This document shows, in pieces, positions 17,531-27,777 of a DNA stretch of 64,000 nucleotides. How positions within the stretch are numbered: the stretch's first letter is position 1; every line of letters starts with the position of its first letter. Position numbers and translations under genes: made by a program. The notes beneath the pieces are model-generated. The model saw only the letters and a program-made list of their open reading frames with translations. It had not been told where the DNA came from and made no database searches. Source of the DNA: Leifsonia sp. ZF2019 (GTDB lineage Bacteria > Actinomycetota > Actinomycetes > Actinomycetales > Microbacteriaceae); NCBI RefSeq assembly GCF_019924635.1, contig NZ_CP065037.1, forward strand, positions 3,038,001 to 3,102,000, read 5' to 3'.

Positions 17531-18613
17531 CTACTTCCGCACCCAGTCGCTCGCAAGAAGGGCTTTCGCGAGGTCGACCGTCTTCGCCGAGTCATCGGTC
17601 TCATACGTCACGACCTCGACCCACCTCCCCTCGTCGAGCACGTCGACGATGGTGCGCTCCGAGTCCTCCGTCGGCTCGAACAGGCCCGATGCGGACCCGG
17701 GGAGCGACGAGACGTCCACATCCTTCGCGCCCGGGTGATCGACTCCCGAGCGGTAGGCGGCGATCAGGGCGGGGGTCGCGTGATCGAGCACGGTCACTTC
17801 GCTCTGGATGCGCGATCCACCTCCGTCGTCGTCGAACCGGCAGGACGTCGCGTAGCCGGCGCGCTGCAACCCGATCCCGAAGGCGAACGCATCGTCCTTG
17901 TCGCCGCGCTGCACGCCGTCGCCGAAGGACGCGCGCACCGACGAGAGGAGGGCCTCGTCGTCGCAATCACGGGGATGCGCGGAGAGCACCGTCGGCCGGG
18001 GAAGAGCGCGATAGCGCGTCACGATCTGCTGGACGAAATCGTGGAAGCCGGATTCGCGGACAGCCGTCCCAGCGCCCCGGGCGGCCACGCGCAGCCAGGC
18101 GCCCTCGACGAGGACGTCGGTGGAGCAGAACGAGCCCTCGCACGCACCGCCGCGGGAGACGGCGCCGTCGTAGGCGCTCCCCGCACTCGGCTTGTGCCGC
18201 TCGACCAGCTCGTTCCAGGCGTTCTCGAGCCCCGGAGCGAGCTGGACAGACACGGAGGGCGACCCGAAGTCTCCCGTCAGCTCCATGAGCCCGTTCTGGC
18301 CCCACCCGCAGACGGCGCCATTGGCGGTGAGCGCCGCCCAGGACGCTGAGTTGAAGACGCCTCCCGACTGAAGATGCTCGAACGTCTGAGGTTCGCCCGT
18401 GCCGCCCACGAGAGCGGTCACCTCGCTCGGGTCGACGAGCGCGGAGCACGCGGGCGCCGGGGTCGTCACCGCCATCGGCGTCGACGTGCCGGTCGGACGC
18501 GCGGTGGCCGACGGCGTCGACTCCCCCTTCGCACCGGGAGTGCATCCCGTCAACGCGAGTGCGGCCGCAGCGACGACCGCCGCAGCGGTCAGGAGCGCTG
18601 GTGTTCTGCGCAT
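17531..18613 (-). CDS. predicted lipoprotein, first of a tandem pair
   Basis: A 360-residue exported protein. The signal peptide MRRTPALLTAAAVVAAAAL ends at the lipobox LALTGCT, then a Ser/Thr/Pro linker and two modules starting CSALVDPSEVTALVG and CDDEALLSSVRASFG. Cysteines are conserved with the downstream paralogue (AVCGWGQNG; GGACEGSFCSTDVL), suggesting disulphides outside the membrane. It is in an operon with the paralogue, three bases apart. Function is not recognised; the repeated Cys-anchored modules suggest a ligand-binding or cell-wall role, which is a guess. Confidence 0.75.
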   Translation of the reverse strand: MRRTPALLTAAAVVAAAALALTGCTPGAKGESTPSATARPTGTSTPMAVTTPAPACSALVDPSEVTALVGGTGEPQTFEHLQSGGVFNSASWAALTANGAVCGWGQNGLMELTGDFGSPSVSVQLAPGLENAWNELVERHKPSAGSAYDGAVSRGGACEGSFCSTDVLVEGAWLRVAARGAGTAVRESGFHDFVQQIVTRYRALPRPTVLSAHPRDCDDEALLSSVRASFGDGVQRGDKDDAFAFGIGLQRAGYATSCRFDDDGGGSRIQSEVTVLDHATPALIAAYRSGVDHPGAKDVDVSSLPGSASGLFEPTEDSERTIVDVLDEGRWVEVVTYETDDSAKTVDLAKALLASDWVRK

Positions 18614-18727
18614 CGATCCCCGCCCATTCCCCGAGCGGCATATGGCTGGACCACCCGATGTCAGAAGACTATCGAGCGGTCGAGCCGTCCCGCTCGCACC
18701 TGGCGTAACGGTGTCGCATCGAAACGC

Positions 18728-18763
18728 GAAGAGGGCGCCTCCCGTGCGGGAGACGCCCTCTTC
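18728..18763 (-). terminator. groEL terminator hairpin
   Basis: Arms GAAGAGGGCG...CTCCC (18728-18743) and GGGAG...CGCCCTCTTC (18748-18763) pair with a single mismatch around a GTGC loop. It lies 34 bases after the groEL stop on the minus strand. Confidence 0.75.
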
Positions 18764-18796
18764 GTCAGCGACGAGATGGACTCGAGGCGGTGGGAC

Positions 18797-20486
<1,690 letters not shown>

Positions 20487-20490
20487 AGCG

Positions 20491-20519
20491 ATTCTGGCAC
20501 TCGCGGCGGTCGAGTGCAA
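20491..20519 (-). promoter_or_regulatory. groEL promoter (SigA-type)
   Basis: On the minus strand, TTGCAC (20519-20514) and CAGAAT (20496-20491) are separated by exactly 17 bases. The second CIRCE-like site overlaps the -35 element and spacer, and the perfect CIRCE overlaps the likely start point. Confidence 0.65.
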
Positions 20520-20520
20520 G
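20494..20520. promoter_or_regulatory. second, degenerate CIRCE element
   Basis: CTGGCACTC (20494-20502), nine bases, GAGTGCAAG (20512-20520): the six inner bases of each arm match the consensus and the spacer is exactly nine. It is centred 34 bp from the perfect site and overlaps the groEL promoter. Confidence 0.75.
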
Positions 20521-20562
20521 ACGAGGGAGGGAGGCCGCGACGCCGGCCGTCGGCGGAGACGA

Positions 20563-20594
20563 GTGTGCGCGGGGCGCCGATGCCCCGCGCACAC
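20563..20594. terminator. 13-bp hairpin between cspA and the groEL promoter
   Basis: GTGTGCGCGGGGC (20563-20575) and GCCCCGCGCACAC (20582-20594) are exact complements around a six-base loop. It is the second of two tandem hairpins after the cold-shock gene and probably insulates the groEL promoter. Confidence 0.6.
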
Positions 20595-20595
20595 G

Positions 20596-20623
20596 GGAGC
20601 GCCGCCCCGAGGGGCGGCGCTCC
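20596..20623 (-). terminator. cspA terminator hairpin
   Basis: GGAGCGCCGCCC (20596-20607) pairs exactly with GGGCGGCGCTCC (20612-20623) around a four-base loop, 20 bases after the cspA stop. Confidence 0.65.
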
Positions 20624-20643
20624 ACTCGTCGAATCGCTGGGTT

Positions 20644-20847
20644 CTAGGCCAGGCGCACAGACTCGGCCTGGGGACCCTTGTTCCCCGAACCGACCTCGAA
20701 GACGACCTGCTGGCCTTCCTCGAGGACCTTGTACCCGGACATGTCAATTGCGGAGTAATGAACGAAAACGTCCTGTCCCCCACCTTCGACGGTGATGAAT
20801 CCGTAGCCCTTTTCAGCGTTGAACCACTTCACGGTTCCGTTCGCCAT
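20644..20847 (-). CDS. cspA: cold-shock protein, short CspA type
   Basis: A 67-residue single-domain cold-shock protein and RNA chaperone. It is the canonical small form: [15 protein letters not shown] holds RNP-1, DVFVHYSAI holds RNP-2, and [13 protein letters not shown] is the usual end. The region upstream on the minus strand up to about 21,000 is A/T-richer than its surroundings and gene-free, consistent with a structured 5' leader of the kind cold-shock genes carry. Two tandem hairpins follow it. It is separate from the 126-residue CspB-like protein at 6.4 kb. Confidence 0.95.
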   Translation of the reverse strand: MANGTVKWFNAEKGYGFITVEGGGQDVFVHYSAIDMSGYKVLEEGQQVVFEVGSGNKGPQAESVRLA

Positions 20848-21032
20848 GCATTACTCCCATTGCTGTGTCGCAAGCGCGGTCCAGCGCCGCGCGTTGGACC
20901 GATACTAATGCCGGGAATACGGGTAATTGCCAGCTTCTTTGTGAAACCGTTACGAATTCGGCCGAAAGTTAAACACGCCGGAAACAAAGGGATCCGCCGG
21001 GGGTGTCGCGCCCGGATGACGCCCCGCGGAGG

Positions 21033-21587
21033 TCAGCCGGCGTAGTCGGAGCCGACCACGACGGTCAGATCGGCTCCGGTGTCTGCGAAGTCCTGAGTGT
21101 TCTGGACGGTCGCTCCGGGGAGCGACTGCGCGACGCCGAGGGCCGCGCCCTCCTTGGTCGGGTCGGCGTAGTAGACCACGGTCTGCGTGAGGTTCGTCAT
21201 GTCGGCGTTCGCGACCGCTCCGACCTTCCAGCCCGCCGCGGTGAGCACGTCGCGGACCTTCGCACCGAGGCCGCTGGTGGCGGTGCCGTTCAGCACGTTG
21301 ACGGAGAGCGACGGATCGACCGTCGGCACCACCGTCTGGGTCGGAGCGGAGGTCTCGGTCGCCGAGGCCGTCGCCGAGCCGCTCGGCGTGGAGCCGTTGA
21401 ACGAGATGGCGCCGTTCACGAGCGAGAGTCCGAAGATGCCGGCGCCGACGAGCACGACCGTGGCGAGCGCCGCCCAGCCGAAGGCGATCCAGCCGCGGCC
21501 ACGGGGACGAGGGGCACGGTGCGCGCCGACGCGCTGGATGTCGTCCGGGATCTCGTCGAAACGGTCGCGGGGGTGCTTGTCTGCCAT
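21033..21587 (-). CDS. LytR C-terminal domain membrane protein
   Basis: A 184-residue protein with a cytoplasmic charged N-terminus (DRFDEIPDDIQRVGAHR), one membrane helix (WIAFGWAALATVVLVGAGIF), a Ser/Thr-rich extracellular linker and a C-terminal LytR_C domain (LSVNVLNGTATSGLGAKV, then AGWKVG and TVVYYAD). It lacks the LytR-CpsA-Psr catalytic domain, so it is probably an envelope accessory protein rather than a glycopolymer ligase. It lies 22 bases after a DUF3263 gene, a pairing conserved in actinobacteria. Confidence 0.87.
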   Translation of the reverse strand: MADKHPRDRFDEIPDDIQRVGAHRAPRPRGRGWIAFGWAALATVVLVGAGIFGLSLVNGAISFNGSTPSGSATASATETSAPTQTVVPTVDPSLSVNVLNGTATSGLGAKVRDVLTAAGWKVGAVANADMTNLTQTVVYYADPTKEGAALGVAQSLPGATVQNTQDFADTGADLTVVVGSDYAG

Positions 21588-21609
21588 CGTGGGGTGGGTT
21601 CCTCGGGGG

Positions 21610-21903
21610 TCAGTCGTCGGACGGGAGGGCCCTGGTCCGGCGGGCGGCCTGCCTCGTCTCGCGGAGCCGGAGCAGTCGCTTGACGAGCATCGGATCGTGC
21701 GTGAGGGCGGCCGGACGGTCGATCAGCGCTCCGAGGAGCTGATAGTACCGCGCCGCCGACAGACCGAACTCCTCGCGGATGGCCTGCTCTTTGGCGCCGG
21801 CATGCCGCCACCACTGGCGCTCGAAGGCGAGGATGGCCGCGTCGCGCTCACCGAGCCCGGAGCGCTCGGGCTCCGACCCGTGGTGCTCTGCCGCCTCGGC
21901 CAC
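21610..21903 (-). CDS. DUF3263 domain protein
   Basis: A 97-residue protein of the actinobacterial DUF3263 family. The core is ILAFERQWWRHAGAKEQAI followed by a helix-turn-helix-like REEFGLSAARYYQLLGALI and DPMLVKRLLRLRETR. The basic helical fold suggests DNA binding, but no function is established. The start at GTG 21903 is uncertain. It is cotranscribed with the LytR_C gene downstream. Confidence 0.85.
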   Translation of the reverse strand: MAEAAEHHGSEPERSGLGERDAAILAFERQWWRHAGAKEQAIREEFGLSAARYYQLLGALIDRPAALTHDPMLVKRLLRLRETRQAARRTRALPSDD

Positions 21904-22084
21904 GTGCGTGCCGCCTTCCTCGATCCGTCGCCTTCCGTTGAACGGTCGCCGCTCATCCTAGGCGGGCGGTCCTGTGTGTTGGCCGTTTGGGCCCGGCACG
22001 TCGCGTCTGAAACAGGGAACAGGCGCGGCCCCGCACCCGTTTAGGGTGTAGTCAGACCACCCGACCCCGCATGGAGGCACCGCA

Positions 22085-22489
22085 ATGGATTACCAGGTCT
22101 CGAAGACCGACGACCAGTGGCGCGAGGAGCTCAGCGCCGAGCAGTACTCGGTGCTGCGCGAAGCCGGCACCGAGCGCCCGTGGACCGGTGAGCTGCTCGA
22201 CGAGAGCCGGGCCGGGCTCTACACCTGCGCCGCGTGCGGTGCGGAGCTGTTCAAGTCGGGCACCAAGTTCGACAGCGGCTGCGGCTGGCCGAGCTTCTAC
22301 GAGTCGGTGCGGCCGGAGGCGGTGCAGCTCCTCGAGGACGACAGTCTCGGGATGGTCCGCACCGAGGTCCGCTGCGCCAGCTGCGGATCGCACCTCGGCC
22401 ACGTCTTCCCCGACGGGTTCGGCACGCCGACCGGCGACCGCTACTGCATGAACTCCCTCTCACTGAACTTCACCGCGGACGACGCGTGA
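22085..22489 (+). CDS. msrB: peptide-methionine (R)-S-oxide reductase
   Basis: Reduces methionine-R-sulfoxide in oxidised proteins using thioredoxin. It has 134 residues, the whole MsrB domain. Two CxxC pairs bind structural zinc (CAACG, CASCG), the substrate pocket is CGWPSF, and the nucleophilic Cys is in the terminal RYCMNSLSLNF. GGAGG lies seven bases upstream of the ATG. The stop overlaps the GTG of the nitroreductase gene (GTGA), which implies a shared role in oxidative-stress repair. Confidence 0.95.
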   Translation: MDYQVSKTDDQWREELSAEQYSVLREAGTERPWTGELLDESRAGLYTCAACGAELFKSGTKFDSGCGWPSFYESVRPEAVQLLEDDSLGMVRTEVRCASCGSHLGHVFPDGFGTPTGDRYCMNSLSLNFTADDA

Positions 22490-23037
22490 GCGACCTCCCC
22501 GCCCGCGTCGGCGCGCGGCGCTCCTACTCCCGCGTCACGGACGCGGCTCCCACGCACGAGGAGCTGCTGACGCTCGTCGCCGCGGCGGGACGGGTCGCCG
22601 ACCACAGCGCTCTGCACCCGTGGCGCGTGATCGAACTGCGCGGGGACGCCCGGCTCCGGCTCGGCAAGGCGTTCGCCAAGGACGCGAAGGCCCACGGCCA
22701 CGAGGCCGAGAAGCTCGCCACCAAGCCGCTGCGCGCTCCTCTTCTCCTGGCGATCGTGGCCAGCCGCAAGAAGAGCAGCAAGGTGCCGGGCTGGGAGCAG
22801 GACGCGGTCGCTTCGGGCGTCGCGCACATCCTCAGCCTGCTGCTGCACGACGCCGGCTGGGGCGTCATCTGGCGCACCGGGCACCAGACCCGCGCCAAGG
22901 CGGTGCACAAAATGCACGGCCTCGACAGGAACGAGCGCCTGCTGGGCTGGCTCTACGTGGGAGGCATCCCCGAGGGGAGCAAGGAGGGGCACCGCAAACC
23001 CCTCTCGGCCGAGCGCTACCTCAGCGTCCTCGACTGA
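22486..23037 (+). CDS. nitroreductase family protein
   Basis: A 183-residue FMN-binding oxidoreductase of the small YdjA-like group. The N-terminal RRSYSRVTDAAPTHEEL contacts FMN, ALHPWRVIELRG continues the fold, and LLHDAGWGVIWRTG and LGWLYVGGIP are the conserved C-terminal elements. The GTG start at 22486 is chosen because it forms a four-base overlap with msrB and the fold begins at once; the longer open frame lies inside msrB. The substrate is unknown. Confidence 0.86.
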   Translation: MSDLPARVGARRSYSRVTDAAPTHEELLTLVAAAGRVADHSALHPWRVIELRGDARLRLGKAFAKDAKAHGHEAEKLATKPLRAPLLLAIVASRKKSSKVPGWEQDAVASGVAHILSLLLHDAGWGVIWRTGHQTRAKAVHKMHGLDRNERLLGWLYVGGIPEGSKEGHRKPLSAERYLSVLD

Positions 23038-23061
23038 CGACGCCGCTCGCGTCGTGCCCGC

Positions 23062-24012
23062 TCACTCGGCGGCGCGACGCGAGCCCCAGCGGATGCTCGC
23101 CACACCCACGGCGACGATGGCGAGCAGCGTGCCGCCGATCGTCGAGAACGCCACCGGGGCGCGCGAGGTCGGCGCCAGCAGGTCGAGCAGCAGGGCGGTC
23201 AGCAACTGGCCGGCCACCGTCGCGAGGCCCAGCAGCAGCACGCCGGTGATCCGGACGAGCAGCGCGGCTCCGGCGATGAAGACGCAGCCGATGGCTCCGC
23301 CGACGTACAGCCACGGCTCGGTCGGGAGCGGCTCCGGCAGTCCCGCGAGCGCCCAGTGCACGAGCATCAGCACGACGAGCACGATGGTGCCGACCAGGAA
23401 GTTGATGAAGGTCGCGGTCAGCGCGCTCTCGGCGACCACACGCACCTGACCGTTCACGGCCTGCTGCCACCCCATCCCGAGACCGGCGATGAGCGGCAGG
23501 AGCATCATCCAGACCGGGACGCCGCCGCCGAACTGGGCGGAGACGGCCCAGGTGACCGCGAGCAGCGCGATGACGGCGCCCGCGATCCGGGCCGGGGTGA
23601 GCGGGCGACGGCCGCCGGGGCCGAGACCGACGCGGTCGAGCACCAGGCCGCTGACCGTCTGACCGGCGACGACCGACACGGTGAACAGCGCGACTCCCAG
23701 CATCGCTGCGGCGAGCCCCTGGGAGAGGACCAGGAACGCACCGGCCGCACCGCCGCACACGTACCACCAGCGCAGCTCGCCGCCGCGCAGCGCGGCACGC
23801 ACGCGGCCGAGCCCGCGCCGGCCTGCGGGGGCGACGGCCAGCGCGACGAGCAGGATGATCAGGCCCGAGCCGAACGAGATCGCGGCGGCGGTGAAGCCGT
23901 CGTCGAGACGGCGGCCGAGCTCCCCGTTGATGCGGGACTGGAGGGCCACGCCGGCACCGCAGATCATCGCGATGACGAGCGCCAGCCACAGGGGGAAGGT
24001 ACGGGGAGTCAC
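23062..24012 (-). CDS. YdcZ-type (DUF606) DMT family transporter
   Basis: A 316-residue polytopic membrane protein with about ten helices made of two homologous halves: LVIAMICGAGVALQSRINGELGRRL in the first half and MGWQQAVNGQVR in the second carry the DUF606 signature (Q..N..L/V). Members are drug/metabolite-superfamily exporters of unknown substrate. GTG 24012 is taken as the start because the first helix follows directly; a G-rich run sits immediately before it. The gene is convergent with the nitroreductase. Confidence 0.8.
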   Translation of the reverse strand: MTPRTFPLWLALVIAMICGAGVALQSRINGELGRRLDDGFTAAAISFGSGLIILLVALAVAPAGRRGLGRVRAALRGGELRWWYVCGGAAGAFLVLSQGLAAAMLGVALFTVSVVAGQTVSGLVLDRVGLGPGGRRPLTPARIAGAVIALLAVTWAVSAQFGGGVPVWMMLLPLIAGLGMGWQQAVNGQVRVVAESALTATFINFLVGTIVLVVLMLVHWALAGLPEPLPTEPWLYVGGAIGCVFIAGAALLVRITGVLLLGLATVAGQLLTALLLDLLAPTSRAPVAFSTIGGTLLAIVAVGVASIRWGSRRAAE

Positions 24013-24043
24013 TCCCCCAACACTAGCTGCGCGTCGGCGCGGC

Positions 24044-24187
24044 TCAGGGGGCGGGGGCTTCACCGTCCGTCGGGCCCGGGTGCGGGAGCCACGGGATGTT
24101 CTCCTCCGGGGCGACGAGCTTCTCCTCCGAGAGGTCGTAGTCCTCGCTGTTCTCGATGTCGTCGGTCTGCTTCTTGTCGTCGGTCAT
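24044..24187 (-). CDS. 47-residue acidic protein at the end of the bkd operon
   Basis: A short frame from ATG 24187 to TGA 24044. It opens MTDDKKQTDDIENSEDYDLS and ends IPWLPHPGPTDGEAPAP: strongly acidic, then a Pro/Trp tail. It begins nine bases after the E2 stop in the same direction and has purine-rich AGGGTGAGGG before its ATG. The composition and placement argue for a real gene, but the family was not recognised. It may associate with the dehydrogenase complex; this is untested. Confidence 0.65.
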   Translation of the reverse strand: MTDDKKQTDDIENSEDYDLSEEKLVAPEENIPWLPHPGPTDGEAPAP

Positions 24188-24196
24188 TCCCTCACC

Positions 24197-25534
24197 CTAT
24201 TCCGGGGCGGGAGCCGTCGAGGGCAGCGGGGCGGACGGCGGCGCGTCGGACAGGACGGCGAGCGGCGACTCGACGGCGTCGGCGATCTCGCGCAGGAACC
24301 CGGCCGCGACACCGCCGTCCGTCACGCGGTGGTCGAACACGAGGGACAGCTGGGCGATGCGGCGGGGCACGATCGCCCCGTCGACCACCCACGGCCGTTC
24401 GAGGATGCGGCCGACCCCGAGGATGGCGACCTCGGGGTGGTTGATGATCGCGGCGCTCCCATCGACGCCGAGGCTGCCGTAGTTGTTGATCGTGAAGGTG
24501 GAGCCGGTCAGCTCCGCCGGGCCGAGCGAGCCGGCGCGAGCGGCCTGCGCCAGCCGGGCGAGCTCGGTGTCGAGCTGCCGCACCGAGAGGAGGTCGGCAC
24601 GGCGGACGACGGGGACGACGAGCCCGCGCGGGGTGTCGACCGCGACGCCGAGGTTGACGCCCTCGAAGGTCTCGAGGCCGCCGCCGTCGGCCGTGACGCG
24701 TCCGGCCAGCTCGGGACGGCGGGCGAGCGCGGCGAGGGCGAACCGGGCGACGAACGACAGGAGGGACGGAGCCCGGCCGTCGACCACGAGGCGGCGGCGG
24801 CCGTTCCAGAGGTCGGTCACGTCGACGTCGACCCAGACCGTGGCCTCCGGGATCTCGGAGCGGCTGCGCGACATGGTCTCGGCCACCGTGCGGCGGAAGC
24901 GGGAGAACGGGTCGGTCGCGCGCACGGTGAGGCCGGTGCGGGGGTCGGCGGCTGCGTCGGCGGCGACCGATGTCGCGCTCGGCGCAGGTGCGGGTGCCGG
25001 AGCGGCCGAGGTGACGGCGGCTTCGACATCCGCGCGGGTGGCGACCCCGTCGGCCCCGGAGGGGCGGAGGGTCGCGAGGTCGACGCCGTGGCTGCGCGCC
25101 AGCGGCCGCACCACCGGGGAGACGACGGGGACGATCGGGGAGGAGGCGCGGGCGGCGGTGGCGCGCGGGGCGCCCGCCGCCGCCGAGACGCGGGCACGTC
25201 GCGCACCCGAGGTCGTGTCTGTGGTCCCGTAGCCGACGAGCACCTGACCCGAGGCCCCGGACGGCCCGGTGACCTGGGCCCCGGTGGCCGTGCCGGCCTC
25301 CTCCACTTCCAGCAGAGGGGCACCGACCAGGATGGTCTCGCCCTCCTCGCCGTGCAGCGCGGCCACCACGCCCGCGAAGGGCGACGGCACCTCCACGACG
25401 GATTTGGCCGTCTCGACCTCGGCGATCGGCTGGTCGACGGCGACGGTGTCCCCGCGTGCGACGAGCCAGCGCACCAGCTCGGCGTCGGTCAGCCCCTCAC
25501 CCAGATCGGGGAGCTCGAACACCCGGGCGGTCAC
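24197..25534 (-). CDS. bkdC: 2-oxoacid dehydrogenase E2 (dihydrolipoyl acyltransferase)
   Basis: Core acyltransferase of a 2-oxoacid dehydrogenase complex, 445 residues. The N-terminal lipoyl domain carries the modifiable Lys in VETAKSVVEV, about residue 45. A flexible linker follows, then the E1/E3-binding domain (VRPLARSHGVDLATLRPSG) and the catalytic domain ending with the active-site HRVTDGGVAAGF. It has one lipoyl domain. GTG 25534 overlaps the E1-beta stop (GTGA). E3 is not encoded nearby and is presumably shared. Substrate type is inferred from the E1 genes and the Lrp regulator. Confidence 0.9.
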   Translation of the reverse strand: MTARVFELPDLGEGLTDAELVRWLVARGDTVAVDQPIAEVETAKSVVEVPSPFAGVVAALHGEEGETILVGAPLLEVEEAGTATGAQVTGPSGASGQVLVGYGTTDTTSGARRARVSAAAGAPRATAARASSPIVPVVSPVVRPLARSHGVDLATLRPSGADGVATRADVEAAVTSAAPAPAPAPSATSVAADAAADPRTGLTVRATDPFSRFRRTVAETMSRSRSEIPEATVWVDVDVTDLWNGRRRLVVDGRAPSLLSFVARFALAALARRPELAGRVTADGGGLETFEGVNLGVAVDTPRGLVVPVVRRADLLSVRQLDTELARLAQAARAGSLGPAELTGSTFTINNYGSLGVDGSAAIINHPEVAILGVGRILERPWVVDGAIVPRRIAQLSLVFDHRVTDGGVAAGFLREIADAVESPLAVLSDAPPSAPLPSTAPAPE

Positions 25535-26577
25535 GCGTCCTCCCATTGGAGGGTGTCGATCGCGTCGAGCACCCGGTCCACGCCGGGCAGGTAGAAGCGC
25601 TCGAGCTTCGGCGGGGCGAAGGGGGTGTCGAAGCCGGTGACGCGGCGCACCGGCGCCAGCAGGTGGTGGAAGCAGCGCTCCGACACGCGCGCGGCGATCT
25701 CGCTGGCCATGCTCGCGAAACCGGGTGCTTCCGCGATCACGACCGCCCGGCCGGTCGCGCGCACGGCCGCGCAGACCGTCTCGTCGTCGAAGGGCACGAG
25801 GCTGCGCAGGTCGAGGACGCCGACGCTGCGGCCCTGCTCGGCGGCGGCCTCCGCCGCGGCGAGCGCGACGGGGACCGACGGGCCGTAGGCGATGAGCGTC
25901 GCGTCCGTGCCGTCGCGCGCGACGCGGGCGCGACCGATCTCGGGCAGGGGCGCCTCCGTGTCCACATCGCCGGTCGCCCAGTAGAGCCTCTTGGGTTCGA
26001 GGAAGACGACCGGGTCGGGGTGCCGGATGGCGGCGCGCAGGAGCCCGTAGGCGTCCTGCGGCGTCGCCGGCGAGACCACGGTGAGGCCGGGCGTGTGGGC
26101 GTAGTACGCCTCCGACGAGTCGGAGTGGTGCTCGACGCCTCCGATACCTCCGGCGTACGGGATGCGGATCACGAGCGGCAGCCGGACGAGGCCTCGGGTG
26201 CGGTTGCCCATCTTGGCGACATGGTCGACGATCTGCTCGAACGCGGGATACGCGAACGCGTCGAACTGCATCTCCACCACCGGGCGCATCCCGTTCATGG
26301 CCATGCCGACGGCGGTGCCGACGATTCCGGCTTCGGCGAGCGGGGTGTCGAAGCAGCGGTCCTCCCCGAACCGCGCCGTCAGCCCGTCCGTGATGCGGAA
26401 GACTCCGCCGAGGGGGCCGACGTCCTCCCCGAAGACGAGCACGGCCGGGTCGGCGGCGAGCTCGTCGGCGAGCGCGCGGTTGAGCGCCTGCGCCAGGGTC
26501 AGGGTGGACGGCGCCACGGCGGGCTGCAGTGCCCCCTCGGCGGAGTGGTCGGCGGGAGCGTCGTGCATGAGCGTCAT
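25531..26577 (-). CDS. bkdB: 2-oxoacid dehydrogenase E1 beta subunit
   Basis: Beta subunit of the thiamine-diphosphate-dependent E1 heterotetramer, 348 residues. LVFGEDVGPLGGVFR near residue 50 holds the catalytic-base Glu, FDTPLAEAGIVGTAVG and RIPYAGGIGGVEHHSDSSEAY follow, and the transketolase C-terminal domain ends with the GFDTPFAPPKLERFYLPG signature. GGIGG..HSDSSEAYYAHTPGL is the typical branched-chain E1 pattern. ATG 26577 overlaps the E1-alpha stop (ATGA). It forms an operon with E1 alpha and E2. Confidence 0.92.
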   Translation of the reverse strand: MTLMHDAPADHSAEGALQPAVAPSTLTLAQALNRALADELAADPAVLVFGEDVGPLGGVFRITDGLTARFGEDRCFDTPLAEAGIVGTAVGMAMNGMRPVVEMQFDAFAYPAFEQIVDHVAKMGNRTRGLVRLPLVIRIPYAGGIGGVEHHSDSSEAYYAHTPGLTVVSPATPQDAYGLLRAAIRHPDPVVFLEPKRLYWATGDVDTEAPLPEIGRARVARDGTDATLIAYGPSVPVALAAAEAAAEQGRSVGVLDLRSLVPFDDETVCAAVRATGRAVVIAEAPGFASMASEIAARVSERCFHHLLAPVRRVTGFDTPFAPPKLERFYLPGVDRVLDAIDTLQWEDA

Positions 26578-27650
26578 CGGGCGGCCTCCTCGGCGGCGAG
26601 CTGCTGCGCCTGCTCGCGCAGCTGCGGGGTGGGCGTGGCGTAGACGTACGCGAAGAGGTCCTCGGGATGCGGTTCCGCCTCCTCGACGAGCTGGGCGCGG
26701 ACCCGCGCGGCGATGCTCTCCGCGTGCGCGTGGGCCTCCGCGTCGTCGCCCTCCGTGAGGGCGCCCTGGTCGCGCAGCCAGGTGCGCAGCCGGAGGAGCG
26801 GGTCGCGGGCGAGCCAGGGCTCCACTTCGCCGGGGGTGCGGTAGCGGGTGGCGTCGTCGGCGTTGGTGTGCGGCTTGACGCGGTAGGTGACGGCCTCGAC
26901 GAGCGTCGGGCCTCCGCCGTCGCGTGCCTCGTGCACCGCGTCGTCGAGCGTGACGAGGAGGGCGGCGAGGTCGTTGCCGTCGACCAGGCGGCCGCGCATC
27001 CCGTACCCGATGCCCTTGTGGGCGAGGCTGGGCGCGGCGGTCTGCCTGCGGAGCGGGACCGAGATCGCGTAGCCGTTGTTCTGCACGAGGAAGACGACCG
27101 GCAGGTGGAACACCGCCGCGAAGTTCAGGGCCTCGTGGAAATCGCCCTCGCTGGTCGCGCCGTCGCCGCACATCGCCAGCACCACCGTGTCCTCGCCGCG
27201 GAGGCGGGCGGCGTGCGCGAATCCGACGGCGTGCAGAAGCTGCGTCGCGAGCGGCGTGGCCTGCGGCGCGACGTTGTACCGGTGCGGGTCGTACCCGGAG
27301 TGCCAATCGCCGCGGAGCATCAGCAGGGCCTCGAACGGGTCGACGCCGCGGGTGACGACGGCGACGGTGTCGCGGTACGTCGGGAACAGCCAGTCCTGCT
27401 CGCCGAGCACGAGACCTGCAGCGACCTCCGCCGCCTCCTGCCCGTGCGACGAGGGGTACACCGCCAGCTTGCCCTGACGGACCAGCGCGTCGGCCTGCTC
27501 GTTGAGCCGCCGGCCCAGCACGAGCTGCCGATAGCCCGTGAGCAGGCGATCGGCAGACGGGAACGGGTGGTGCTCGTGCGGGTGGCCCGAGCCCTCCTCG
27601 TCGATCAGGCTCAGCGGGGTGTCGCCGGGCAGCAGCTCGTCCGAGTGCAT
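26574..27650 (-). CDS. bkdA: 2-oxoacid dehydrogenase E1 alpha subunit
   Basis: Alpha subunit of E1, 358 residues, which decarboxylates the 2-oxoacid with thiamine diphosphate and acylates lipoyl-E2. The cofactor motif runs from CGDGATSEGDFHEALNFA near residue 160 to VFLVQNN. YPSSHGQEAAEVAAG and LFPTYRDT are typical of branched-chain or pyruvate E1 subunits of Gram-positive bacteria. As first gene of the operon it faces a divergent Lrp/AsnC regulator across 127 bases. The sequence alone does not exclude a pyruvate dehydrogenase. Confidence 0.9.
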   Translation of the reverse strand: MHSDELLPGDTPLSLIDEEGSGHPHEHHPFPSADRLLTGYRQLVLGRRLNEQADALVRQGKLAVYPSSHGQEAAEVAAGLVLGEQDWLFPTYRDTVAVVTRGVDPFEALLMLRGDWHSGYDPHRYNVAPQATPLATQLLHAVGFAHAARLRGEDTVVLAMCGDGATSEGDFHEALNFAAVFHLPVVFLVQNNGYAISVPLRRQTAAPSLAHKGIGYGMRGRLVDGNDLAALLVTLDDAVHEARDGGGPTLVEAVTYRVKPHTNADDATRYRTPGEVEPWLARDPLLRLRTWLRDQGALTEGDDAEAHAHAESIAARVRAQLVEEAEPHPEDLFAYVYATPTPQLREQAQQLAAEEAAR

Positions 27651-27777
27651 CGTTTCTCCTTCGAAAGACGTCGCTCCCTCTCAGGATGACTTCACTGGAC
27701 CAGCTGCGCCACCGATCCCCCGCTATCGAGACGAACGGTGTCGCCGCGGTCGCTCTCGTGGCAGGATGTCTCCCACC

